Shown here piece by piece: positions 4,634 through 11,586 of a stretch of DNA of 11,586 nucleotides (the first letter of the stretch is position 1; each line of letters begins with the position of its first letter). Source of the stretch: DATDVL01 sp035290025 (GTDB lineage: Archaea; Nanobdellota; Nanobdellia; SCGC-AAA011-G17; DATDVL01); the NCBI GenBank assembly GCA_035290025.1, contig DATDVL010000062.1, forward strand, positions 1 through 11,586. The letters are read 5' to 3'. The notes under the pieces are model-generated. The model had not been told where the DNA came from. It worked only from the letters and a program-made list of their open reading frames with translations, and did no database searches. A program made the translations under genes and the position numbers.

Positions 4634-6428
4634 TATCTTCATGGATGAACGCTACATTGGTAATGTTGATGACGTAAAAGCATTCATAGAATCACTAAAA
4701 CGGGAACGCATCACGGGAAAACTACCTTCAAGCTTAAACCTCTACCACAACGAAAAACACAACGAACTCCACATTGAACTCAGCAAAGGACGCGTCAGAA
4801 GACCACTCATCGTCGTCAAAAACGGAAAAAGCTTATTCACTGATGAACTACGAAAACAAGTCACTGATAGAAAAATAGGCTGGAAAGAATTACAACAACA
4901 AGGCGTCCTAGAATACTTAGACGCAGCAGAAGAAGAAAACGCTTACGTAGCACTCTTCGAACACGACCTAACCACAGAACACTCCCACTTAGAAATATCA
5001 CCCACCACGATGTTCGGCATGATCACCAGCTTAGTACCTAACGCCAACCTCGGACAATCAGCACGTCTCAACCGAGGAAGCAAAACACAAAAACAATCAT
5101 TAGGACTCTATGCAACAAACTATCACTTACGCATGGATACGGATGTATCTGTCCTGCATTACCCACAACAACCCATCGTCAGAACATTCATGCATGATGT
5201 TAGCGAATATAATCATCACCCCTCAGGACAAAACATTACCATAGCATTAATGAGTTACGAAGGCTACAACATGAGCGACGCCATCATTATCAACAAAGCA
5301 AGCATAGAACGAGGACTAGCACGATCAACGTACTACCGACCCTACCACGCAGAAGAACTCCGCTACTCTGGAGGATTAGTCGACGAGATAGGAGCACCCG
5401 ACAAAGAAACCAAAGGCTACCGCAGCGAAAAAGACTACCGCTACTTAGAAGATGATGGCATTATCTACCCAGAACAATATGTCAAACCCGACGAGATACT
5501 CATCGGAAAAACAAGTCCGCCAAGATTCCTTGGAGAAATGGAAGAATTTAGCATCGCAGCAAACACACGAAGAGAAAGCTCCGTAGCAGTAAAACAAGGA
5601 GAAAACGGCACCGTAGACTTTGTTGTTATCACCGAAAACGAAGAAGGCAACAAAATAGTACAAGTACGACTACGAGAACAACGCATACCAGAAATAGGAG
5701 ACAAATTTGCATCACGCTACGGACAAAAAGGAGTCATCGGCATGATTGTACCCCAAGCAGATATGCCCTTCACCGTTTCCGGAATCATACCTGATATTAT
5801 ATTCTCACCACACTCCATCCCCAGCCGTATGACTGTCAGCCACTTAATAGAAGTCATCGGAGGAAAAGCAGGAGCACTATCAGGGCGCTACATCAACGGA
5901 ACAACATTCAACGCGGAACCAGAACATGAACTACGACAAACACTACAAAATTTAGGATTCAGAGAAAACGGCACCGAACGCATGATGAACGGCATCACGG
6001 GAGAAGAATTTGAAGTCACTATTTACACAGGCAATATGTACTACTTACGACTCAAACACATGGCAGCAAACAAACTCCACGCACGAGCATCAGGAAGAAT
6101 ACAACTCCTCACAAGACAACCTGTAGAAGGACGAAGCAAAGGTGGAGGACTACGATTAGGAGAAATGGAAAAAGACTGCTTCGTAGCACACGGCGCAAGC
6201 CTCCTCCTCAAAGAACGATTCGACTCTGATAAAACAGTTATTCACATCTGCGAAGCATGCGGCATGCTCGCCGTACACGACAGCTTCAGAAACAGAAAAT
6301 TCTGCGTCAAAGACGGCAGCAACGTAGAAATAACACCCATAGAAATAAGCTACGCATTCAAACTATTACTTGATGAACTCAAAGCACTCGGCATAGCACC
6401 ACGACTCAACCTCAGGAGCAAATACTAA
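4626..6428 (+). CDS. rpoB1: RNA polymerase subunit B' (C-terminal part of beta/RPB2)
   Basis: This 600-residue subunit holds the B-side part of the active centre, the wall and the clamp anchor. Blocks seen are 'IFMDERYIGNVDD' (4-16), which supports the upstream ATG over the one at 4641, 'GYNMSDAIIINKASIERG' from 213, 'KFASRYGQKGVIGMI' with the basic residues near the catalytic site, 'PDIIFSPHSIPSRMTVSHL', and 'QPVEGRSKGGGLRLGEMEKD' before the C-terminal zinc region. In that region C542, C545 and C560 are present, but the fourth ligand of the usual CxxC...CxxC is Asp563 ('FCVKDGSN' where most relatives have CxxCGS). It overlaps rpoB'' by 8 bases and ends 3 bases before rpoA', as expected for one operon. 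Confidence 0.97.
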   Translation: MTDIFMDERYIGNVDDVKAFIESLKRERITGKLPSSLNLYHNEKHNELHIELSKGRVRRPLIVVKNGKSLFTDELRKQVTDRKIGWKELQQQGVLEYLDAAEEENAYVALFEHDLTTEHSHLEISPTTMFGMITSLVPNANLGQSARLNRGSKTQKQSLGLYATNYHLRMDTDVSVLHYPQQPIVRTFMHDVSEYNHHPSGQNITIALMSYEGYNMSDAIIINKASIERGLARSTYYRPYHAEELRYSGGLVDEIGAPDKETKGYRSEKDYRYLEDDGIIYPEQYVKPDEILIGKTSPPRFLGEMEEFSIAANTRRESSVAVKQGENGTVDFVVITENEEGNKIVQVRLREQRIPEIGDKFASRYGQKGVIGMIVPQADMPFTVSGIIPDIIFSPHSIPSRMTVSHLIEVIGGKAGALSGRYINGTTFNAEPEHELRQTLQNLGFRENGTERMMNGITGEEFEVTIYTGNMYYLRLKHMAANKLHARASGRIQLLTRQPVEGRSKGGGLRLGEMEKDCFVAHGASLLLKERFDSDKTVIHICEACGMLAVHDSFRNRKFCVKDGSNVEITPIEISYAFKLLLDELKALGIAPRLNLRSKY

Positions 6429-6431
6429 ACC

Positions 6432-9035
6432 ATGGCAGAAGACTACATCTACAAATTTGTGAACCAGATAGGATTCGGCGTACTGGGACCAGAAGAAATA
6501 ACTAAGATGAGCACGGTAAAAATAGTCACACCAGAACTCTACGACAACGAAGGCTACCCTGTCGACGGTGGATTAATGGACATCAGACTCGGCGTCATTG
6601 ACCCCGGACTACGCTGCAAAACCTGCGGAGGAAAACTCAAAGAATGCATGGGACACTTTGGGCATATAGAATTAGCACGACCCGTCATCCACATCAAATA
6701 CCTCAAAGTACTCCTAGACTGTTTACGCAGCAGCTGCAGAGAATGCGGAAGAATACTATTACAAGACAAAGACTTCGAAAAATGGAAAGGCAGAACCACC
6801 AAAGCACTCAGCGAAAGAAATGAAGAAGCAAAACGAGACGTCATTGGTGACATCACAGGAAGCCTCAAAAATATACGCAAATGCCCACACTGCAAAGCAA
6901 AACAATTCACCATCAAAATAGAAAAACCCAGCACCTTCATGGAAAACGATCGACGACTCACACCTATAGAAATAAAAACACGACTTGAACGCATCAGCAA
7001 TGAAGACCTCTACTACCTTGGTATCCAAGACAAAGCAGCACGACCAGAATGGATGATCCTCGGTGTCTTACCCATACCACCCGTCACGATGCGACCCAGC
7101 ATCACGCTAGAAACAGGAGAACGAAGCGAAGACGACCTGACACACAAACTCGGCGATGTTGTACGCATCAACCAACGATTATTTGAAAACATTAACGCAG
7201 GAGCACCAGAAATAATCGTGGAAGACTTATGGGACTTACTACAATACCACGTCACGACCTACTTTGACAATACTATAAGCCAAGTACCACCCGCACGACA
7301 CCGCAGCGGACAAGCACTCAAAACCATAACAGAACGTATCAAAAGCAAAGAAGGACGATTCCGCCACAACCTCGCAGGAAAACGTGTCAACTTCGCAGCA
7401 CGAGCAGTCATCAGTCCAGACCCAAAAATAAAATTCAACGAAGTAGGTGTACCTGAACGCATCGCCAAAGAATTAACCATACCAGAAAAAGTAACAGAAT
7501 GGAACAAAAACTGGCTCATAACCTTCATCAAACAAGGACCAGAAAACTATCCAGGAGCAAACTATCTCATCAGATCGGACGGCAAGAAAAAACAGATCAC
7601 CGAAGAAACACGCGACAAGATCATAGAAGAACTAGCACCTGGACAAATAGTAGAACGACACTTACTTGACGGCGACATCGCACTCTTCAACCGACAACCA
7701 TCACTCCACCGCATGAGCATCATGTGTCATCGCATCAGAGTATTACCTGGAAGAAGCTTCAGACTCAACCCATCTGTATGCAACGCTTACAACGCAGACT
7801 TTGACGGAGACGAAATGAACCTCCATATACCACAAACAGAAGAAGCACGAGCAGAAGCAGAAATACTCATGGAAGTACCCACGCAACTCATAACACCCAA
7901 ACACGGCTACAACGTGATGGGATGTGTCGAAGACAGCGTCACCGGACTATTCTTACTTACCCGAGGAGAAGGCATGACCTTCACCAAAGAAGACGCAAGC
8001 CAACTCTTAACTACCATAGGACTCGACGCAAAAATACCCAAACAAAAAATTAGCGGTAAAGAATTATTCAGCCTCTTATTACCCAAAGACTTCAACTACC
8101 ATGGCTATAGTAGAGCCTACAAGAAAGACGGACCAACACCACAAAAAGGAGACGACGCCCTCGTTACCATTGAAGACGGTGTACTAACATCAGGAGTCAT
8201 CGACTCAACATCTGTAGGAGAAGAACGAGGAAAAATGGTCATGGAATTTTACAGAAAATACGGACCAGAACAAACCGTTGACTTCCTTGGTAAAGCATTC
8301 AGACTCGGCATAAAAATATTATTCAAACGAGGATTCACCATCGGCATTGACAGTATGGATACTAGCGCAGATGTTAATAACAAAATACAGGAAGCACTTG
8401 ACAAAGGACAACATGACGTTGACCAACTCATTAAAGAATACTTGGATGGAGACATGGAAACACTTCCCGGCAGAACATTAGCAGAAACACTTGAAATAAA
8501 AACCGTCGGTGTACTCAACAAAGTACGTGACACGGTAGGGCAATTCGTCTCCGCATCAACAACCATGAACAACGCAGCAGTCATCATGGCAAAATCAGGA
8601 GCACGAGGTAACATCCTCAATCTCACACAAATGTCAGGATGTGTAGGACAACAAGCACTCATGGGACAACGCATACAAACAGGCTACAAAGGAAGAACCT
8701 TAAGTATGTTCAAAAAACATGATTTACGATCACCCGCACACGGATTCGTCAGAAGCAGCTTCAAACGAGGACTTAACCCTTACGAATTCTTCTTCCATGC
8801 CATGACGGGAAGAGATGGACTTATGGATACAGCACTTCGTACACCAAAATCAGGCTATCTCTACCGCAGACTCGCCAACGCACTCCAAGACGTAAAAGTA
8901 GAATATGATAACACCGTACGCGATGCCAACGGCAATATCATACAATACCAGTATGGAGAAGATGGCATAGAAGTCAGCAAGAGCTGGGGCGGAACCATAC
9001 CTGTAAAAAGAATTGTCAAGAGCGTGAAAGCATGA
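6432..9035 (+). CDS. rpoA1: RNA polymerase subunit A' (N-terminal part of beta'/RPB1)
   Basis: This subunit carries the catalytic magnesium site of RNA polymerase. At 867 residues it is of usual length. Zinc sites are intact: C62-C65-C72-H75 ('CKTCGG...CMGH') and C102-C105 with C151-C154. 'RFRHNLAGKRVNFAARAVIS' begins at 309. The catalytic motif NADFDGDEMN is at 454-463, with the three magnesium-binding aspartates D456, D458 and D460. Later come 'SGCVGQQALMGQRI' and 'GFVRSSFKRGLNPYEFFFHAMTGRDG', the funnel and bridge-helix approach, and the chain ends at the normal A'/A'' split. The ATG follows the rpoB' stop by 3 bases, and the end overlaps rpoA'' by ATGA. An AGGAG at 6414-6418 is rather far upstream (about 13 bases) for a ribosome site. 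Confidence 0.98.
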   Translation: MAEDYIYKFVNQIGFGVLGPEEITKMSTVKIVTPELYDNEGYPVDGGLMDIRLGVIDPGLRCKTCGGKLKECMGHFGHIELARPVIHIKYLKVLLDCLRSSCRECGRILLQDKDFEKWKGRTTKALSERNEEAKRDVIGDITGSLKNIRKCPHCKAKQFTIKIEKPSTFMENDRRLTPIEIKTRLERISNEDLYYLGIQDKAARPEWMILGVLPIPPVTMRPSITLETGERSEDDLTHKLGDVVRINQRLFENINAGAPEIIVEDLWDLLQYHVTTYFDNTISQVPPARHRSGQALKTITERIKSKEGRFRHNLAGKRVNFAARAVISPDPKIKFNEVGVPERIAKELTIPEKVTEWNKNWLITFIKQGPENYPGANYLIRSDGKKKQITEETRDKIIEELAPGQIVERHLLDGDIALFNRQPSLHRMSIMCHRIRVLPGRSFRLNPSVCNAYNADFDGDEMNLHIPQTEEARAEAEILMEVPTQLITPKHGYNVMGCVEDSVTGLFLLTRGEGMTFTKEDASQLLTTIGLDAKIPKQKISGKELFSLLLPKDFNYHGYSRAYKKDGPTPQKGDDALVTIEDGVLTSGVIDSTSVGEERGKMVMEFYRKYGPEQTVDFLGKAFRLGIKILFKRGFTIGIDSMDTSADVNNKIQEALDKGQHDVDQLIKEYLDGDMETLPGRTLAETLEIKTVGVLNKVRDTVGQFVSASTTMNNAAVIMAKSGARGNILNLTQMSGCVGQQALMGQRIQTGYKGRTLSMFKKHDLRSPAHGFVRSSFKRGLNPYEFFFHAMTGRDGLMDTALRTPKSGYLYRRLANALQDVKVEYDNTVRDANGNIIQYQYGEDGIEVSKSWGGTIPVKRIVKSVKA

Positions 9036-10183
9036 AACAAGAACTAGACTACAAAGCACTCTTACCGAAAAAACTCTTAGAACAATTCGAAGAAGCAGTA
9101 CTTGAAGAAAAACTCACTGCAAAACAACAACAAGAAGCACTAGAAAAAGTACACTACGAATACGAAAAATCAAAAATAAGTCCAGGAGAAGCCATAGGCA
9201 TCATCACCGCAGAAAGCTTCGGAGAACCTGGCACACAAATGACCCTCAACGTTTTCCACTTCGCAGGAGTCGCAGAAGTAGCAGTAACCCAAGGACTACC
9301 CAGACTCATAGAAATATTCGACGCACGAAAAGAAATCAAAACACCCATGATGCGCATATTCCTTGATAAAGAGATCAGCAAAGACCCAGAAAAAGTAAAA
9401 AAACTAGCGGCACAAATAAAAGAAACAACTATCCAAGAAGTTGTTAGCGATTTCAGCATTGACGTAGCAAAACTAGAAGTACAACTCGTTCTTGATAAAC
9501 AAAAAATGCGCAACATGGCACTCACCAATAACCACTTAATGAAAGCACTCGAGAACGACATCAAGACAGCAACCATCAAAGACGACGGGGACTCTATCAT
9601 CCTCAAAACAAAAGCAAAAGAAAACGAATTAATGGAAACCTACAAACTTAAAGAAAAAGCAAAAGAGACTTTTGTACGCGGCGTCGAAGGCATCACCCAA
9701 GTATTACCTGTCAAAGAAGGCAACGAATATGTTATTCTCACCGCAGGAAGCAACCTTGCAGAGATACTCATCATGAAAGGCGTCGATCCTGACCGCACCA
9801 CTACCAATGATGTTTTTGAAGCCATAAAAGTGCTCGGTGTAGAAGCAGCACGACAAACCATTATCAACGAAGCAGAAAAAGTCATTGAAGACCAAGGACT
9901 AGAAGTAGACATGCGACATATTCTTTTCATTGCTGATATGATGACCACCAGCGGAACCATCAAAGGTATCACACGCTCGGGTATATCAGGACAAAAAGAA
10001 TCTGTACTTGCACGCGCAAGCTTTGAAACACCCATAGAACACTTAGTAGACGCAAGCCTCATTGGAGAAGTTGATAATCTCAATAGTGTCATAGAAAACG
10101 TCATGCTTAACCAAATAGTACCTTTAGGAACAGGCATGCCAGAACTCATCGCAGGAAAACCAGCAGCAACGAAGGAGGAATAA
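9032..10183 (+). CDS. rpoA2: RNA polymerase subunit A'' (C-terminal part of beta'/RPB1)
   Basis: This 383-residue subunit completes the largest subunit. Its N-terminus is a charged helix (1-47), then 'SPGEAIGIITAESFGEPGTQ' begins at about 50 and runs into 'MTLNVFHFAGVAEVAVTQGLPRL' (70-92). Together these are the trigger loop and flanking helices that close on the incoming nucleotide. 'EIFDARKEIKTPMM' follows. A middle region rich in K/E (about 110-220) belongs to the jaw, and the C-terminus has 'GTIKGITRSGISGQKESVLARASFE' and 'NQIVPLGTGMPEL', both clamp and cleft elements of the family. All key blocks are present. The start overlaps rpoA' by ATGA. Confidence 0.97.
   Translation: MKQELDYKALLPKKLLEQFEEAVLEEKLTAKQQQEALEKVHYEYEKSKISPGEAIGIITAESFGEPGTQMTLNVFHFAGVAEVAVTQGLPRLIEIFDARKEIKTPMMRIFLDKEISKDPEKVKKLAAQIKETTIQEVVSDFSIDVAKLEVQLVLDKQKMRNMALTNNHLMKALENDIKTATIKDDGDSIILKTKAKENELMETYKLKEKAKETFVRGVEGITQVLPVKEGNEYVILTAGSNLAEILIMKGVDPDRTTTNDVFEAIKVLGVEAARQTIINEAEKVIEDQGLEVDMRHILFIADMMTTSGTIKGITRSGISGQKESVLARASFETPIEHLVDASLIGEVDNLNSVIENVMLNQIVPLGTGMPELIAGKPAATKEE
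10174..10178 (+). promoter_or_regulatory. Strong Shine-Dalgarno of rpl30e
   Basis: GGAGG (within AAGGAGGA, 10172-10179) stands 7 bases before the rpl30e ATG, inside the last codons of rpoA''. It is the only full Shine-Dalgarno in the operon, so rpl30e may be translated at a higher rate than the polymerase subunits it is transcribed with. Confidence 0.8.
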
Positions 10184-10185
10184 CC

Positions 10186-10440
10186 ATGACACTAGAAAAC
10201 CTAAGAAAAGCATTCAAAGAAGAACAACTTATCTACGGATCAGAACGCACGATAAAAAAATTGAAACAAGGAAAAACAAAGACCATATTCCTCGCAAAAA
10301 ACTGCCCACCCGACGTACGGGCAACGATTCAACACTACGCAACACTACAACCGGTAACTATCCATGACTTGGAAGAACCTAACACAGAACTCGCCCTTAT
10401 CTGCAAAAAAAAATACAATGTTTCTGTCGTCAGTTACTAA
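10186..10440 (+). CDS. rpl30e: Ribosomal protein L30e (eL30)
   Basis: At 84 residues it is somewhat shorter than the usual archaeal L30e of about 100, mainly by lacking terminal extensions. The fold pattern of the L7Ae/L30e family is present: an N-terminal helix, 'YGSERTIKKLKQGKTKTIFLAKNCPPDVRAT' with the typical glycine, lysine-glycine and cysteine-proline, then 'IQHYATLQPVTIHD' and a C-terminal 'ALICKKKYNVSVV'. The protein belongs to the large ribosomal subunit and may bind kinked RNA. Its place between rpoA'' and nusA is the standard archaeal order and supports the name more than the sequence alone does. The start is fixed by the GGAGG upstream. Confidence 0.9.
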   Translation: MTLENLRKAFKEEQLIYGSERTIKKLKQGKTKTIFLAKNCPPDVRATIQHYATLQPVTIHDLEEPNTELALICKKKYNVSVVSY

Positions 10441-10451
10441 CACTACAACCC

Positions 10452-10859
10452 ATGGAATATAATCTAGAACTCATAGGCTATGTTACCACATTCGAAAACC
10501 TCACACAAGCAAAAGTCAAAGAAGCATTCTACGACACCAACCATATCTTAACCTTCATTATAGAACCTGGAGATATTGGAAAAGCCATAGGAAAAAAAGG
10601 AAGCAATGTGAAACGATTAGCAGGACTCATAAAAAAACGCTTACGCATCATAGAATTTAATACTAATATTATAGAATTTACTAAGAACGCCATCCTTCCC
10701 CACATTCCCAAAAGCGTCAAACAAGAAGGAACTATTATTATCATACAAGCAGCAGATAACCAACAAAAATCAGCAATTTACGGACGAGATAAAAACAACC
10801 TGAAAAACTTACAAATAATTATCAACAAATATTATACTGCAACCATAAAAATAGCCTAA
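10452..10859 (+). CDS. nusA: NusA-like KH-domain transcription factor
   Basis: This is the short archaeal NusA, with two KH domains and none of the N-terminal S1 parts of bacterial NusA. It is thought to act with RNA polymerase in elongation or termination by binding nascent RNA. KH1 has a good GxxG loop, 'AIGKKGSNVKRL' (45-56). KH2 carries 'AIYGRDKNNLKNL' (108-120), where the loop is G-R-D-K, so the second glycine is replaced by lysine and RNA binding there may differ. At 135 residues it is near the usual length. It follows rpl30e by 11 bases, the normal order. Codons are more A/T-rich than in the polymerase genes. The TAA is followed by a T-rich stretch (10862-10878) that may end transcription before the convergent gene. 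Confidence 0.9.
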   Translation: MEYNLELIGYVTTFENLTQAKVKEAFYDTNHILTFIIEPGDIGKAIGKKGSNVKRLAGLIKKRLRIIEFNTNIIEFTKNAILPHIPKSVKQEGTIIIIQAADNQQKSAIYGRDKNNLKNLQIIINKYYTATIKIA

Positions 10860-10874
10860 GATATTACTATAATT

Positions 10875-10922
10875 TCTTAATCGTTAAAGACCCAGTAATG
10901 TTCTCTTAATCTTTAAAGACCC
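10875..10922. repeat. Two near-identical 19-base direct repeats, 29 bases apart
   Basis: TCTTAATCGTTAAAGACCC at 10875-10893 recurs at 10904-10922 with one change (G to T at position 9). The offset is 29 bases, not a multiple of three. The copies straddle the 3' end of the minus-strand gene, and the stop codon of that gene (TAA, 10884-10886) lies inside the first copy. Confidence 0.85.
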
Positions 10923-11390
10923 TGCAACATCTTCAGCATCAGACCAACCTTCAGCGGGATCTTCTTTTGTATATACTTGTGCTGGTGTTGTATTAGGTGA
11001 TACCATTTCCCATACACCCTGCTGTAAAAGAATAGCAATTTCTTCATCACGAACAAGACGATTACCAGGCATATACCTTTTCTGTACAGCCTTATTAGTA
11101 TACACCATCTGACCATCTAATGTTCTTATCTCAGCAATACCTTCATCAATACCAACCAATGATACAAAACGACCCAAACTTCTTGTAGGACCACTTGTTG
11201 CGGGAAACTTAAGAATATCATTTAGTTTACTCGTAAAACCACAAAACCATCCCTCATCATGCATAGGGAGGACGTATCTAAGTGCTTCTTCTTTGGTTAA
11301 CTTAGGCATTACAGGAATAGGCTGATTAACACAATATATATGAACACTTAACTCTTGACCATGCAAGGTATCAATAAGACGTGTTACCAT
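10884..11390 (-). CDS. Hypothetical protein (168 aa), convergent to the rpo operon
   Basis: I do not recognise this protein. It has no signal peptide or membrane segment, so it is probably cytoplasmic. Residues 31-60 ('LTKEEALRYVLPMHDEGWFC...') look helical. Residues 72-125 are rich in short strands, 'GRFVSLVGIDEGIAEIRTLD' then 'MVYTNKAVQKRYMPGNRLV', suggesting a small beta-barrel or SH3-like unit. Two cysteines (20, 50) show no metal motif. The tail from about 131 is polar and probably flexible. A TATA-like box 27 bases before the ATG and the lack of a Shine-Dalgarno suggest a leaderless mRNA. It ends 24 bases from nusA, tail to tail. Codon use is more T-rich than in the polymerase genes, and its last residues arise from a 29-base duplication. 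A passenger or recently acquired gene is possible. Confidence 0.65.
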   Translation of the reverse strand: MVTRLIDTLHGQELSVHIYCVNQPIPVMPKLTKEEALRYVLPMHDEGWFCGFTSKLNDILKFPATSGPTRSLGRFVSLVGIDEGIAEIRTLDGQMVYTNKAVQKRYMPGNRLVRDEEIAILLQQGVWEMVSPNTTPAQVYTKEDPAEGWSDAEDVAGSLKIKRTLLGL

Positions 11391-11412
11391 AGTTTACTAC
11401 TAAATACCACCC

Positions 11413-11423
11413 CTTAAAAAGCT
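11413..11423 (-). promoter_or_regulatory. TATA box of the minus-strand hypothetical gene
   Basis: On the minus strand GCTTTTTAAGG is centred about 27 bases before the ATG, fitting a leaderless start. It is part of a perfect 12-base palindrome, AAAAAGCTTTTT (11416-11427). Confidence 0.45.
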
Positions 11424-11468
11424 TTTTCACTGCCTCCACCAACAACTAGTTTACGACAAAAGAAACGC

Positions 11469-11476
11469 ATATAAAT
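11469..11476 (+). promoter_or_regulatory. TATA box of the transposase-like gene
   Basis: ATATAAAT is centred about 24 bases before the ATG at 11497, again consistent with a leaderless start. Together with the minus-strand promoter it makes 11391-11496 a compact divergent promoter region. Confidence 0.5.
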
Positions 11477-11498
11477 AAGTTCTACTTCTTATTTGTAT
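11469..11498. repeat. Inverted repeat spanning promoter and start codon
   Basis: ATATAAATAAG (11469-11479) and CTTATTTGTAT (11488-11498) are inverted copies with one mismatch in 11, around an 8-base spacer. One arm holds the TATA box, the other the first two bases of the start codon. It could be an operator for a dimeric repressor, perhaps the encoded protein itself, or part of a mobile-element end. Confidence 0.55.
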
Positions 11499-11586
11499 GA
11501 TAACCATAAAAGAGCGTGGATTAATCATCCAATGGGATGAAAAAGGAAAAGCTCAGCAAGAAATTGCTGAATTGTTAAACTGCCAT
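11497..11586 (+). CDS. Helix-turn-helix protein, probable transposase N-terminus, 3' partial
   Basis: Only the first 30 codons are in the window. They read 'MITIKERGLIIQWDEKGKAQ' followed by 'QEIAELLNCH'. The pattern (R-x-L-I-I-Q-W, E-x-G-K-x-Q-x-E-I-A-x-L-L) is that of the N-terminal helix-turn-helix found in IS630-type and related transposases and some homeodomain-like regulators. No terminal inverted repeat or target duplication can be confirmed, because the rest of the element lies outside. The position, next to an orphan gene at the end of a normally conserved operon, fits a mobile element. A plain DNA-binding regulator is the main alternative. Confidence 0.55.
   Translation, partial: MITIKERGLIIQWDEKGKAQQEIAELLNCH

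Noticed and set aside
4620..4645. Frameshift between rpoB'' and rpoB'
   Set aside because: The two parts are in different frames with an 8-base overlap, but a split RpoB at this place is normal in many archaea, and both pieces have suitable starts and ends.
9154..10149. Two long antisense frames (150 and 169 codons) opposite rpoA''
   Set aside because: They are Ser/Met/Leu-rich shadows produced by the A- and C-rich codon use of rpoA'', which removes stop codons on the other strand. rpoA'' is certain there.
11416..11427. AAAAAGCTTTTT as a terminator hairpin
   Set aside because: It has no loop, lies in a divergent promoter region, and is better explained as the TATA element of the minus-strand gene.
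1..11586. CRISPR array, toxin-antitoxin pair or defence system
   Set aside because: No spaced repeat series and no recognisable nuclease, toxin or defence motif was seen on either strand.

Overview
This window is archaeal. It carries a complete archaeal RNA polymerase large-subunit operon in the order rpoH, rpoB'' (B2), rpoB' (B1), rpoA', rpoA'', rpl30e, nusA, with the beta-like subunit split in two and the beta'-like subunit split in two. It also has three tRNA genes, two with introns in the anticodon loop, archaeal TATA boxes about 26 bases upstream of likely leaderless starts, and no encoded CCA. Compact spacing, short proteins and a membrane protein with an 'LTGQVV'-type motif next to its hydrophobic segment recall DPANN archaea (Woesearchaeota- or Pacearchaeota-like). 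That placement is an inference from impression, not a computed one.

Layout. 1-1257: the 3' part of a membrane-anchored beta-sandwich protein gene, overlapping by ATGA with a small unknown, probably membrane, protein gene. 1261-1418: promoter and intron-containing tRNA-Tyr(GTA). 1443-2493: probable leaderless gene for a protein with a degenerate zincin-like motif and two C-terminal membrane segments. 2494-2703: intergenic, with two TATA boxes and a well-formed hairpin ending in ACA that may be an H/ACA-like small RNA or a structured tRNA leader. 2704-2887: tRNA-Asp(GTC) and intron-containing tRNA-Lys(TTT), 3 bases apart. 2916-10859: the RNA polymerase operon, with overlapping or nearly abutting genes. 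10884-11390: an unknown convergent gene on the minus strand. 11391-11496: a divergent promoter region. 11497-end: the first 30 codons of a helix-turn-helix protein, probably a transposase.

How it works together. No TATA box is visible in the 28 bases between tRNA-Lys and rpoH or in the adjoining tRNA 3' half. The RNA polymerase operon is therefore probably transcribed from the promoter(s) upstream of tRNA-Asp, so that tRNA 3'-end processing would make the 5' end of the polymerase mRNA. The usual downstream partners of this operon (rps12, rps7, elongation factors) do not follow nusA here. A convergent orphan gene and a probable mobile element lie there instead.

Points worth a second look are the hairpin at 2633-2697, loss of the fourth zinc-ligand cysteine in RpoB', the tRNA-RNA polymerase linkage, the degenerate zincin, the DUF11-like domain placed after the membrane segment, a 29-base tandem duplication that reshapes the end of the minus-strand gene, and a palindrome spanning the promoter and start of the transposase-like gene. 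I saw no CRISPR array and no clearly new multi-gene system.
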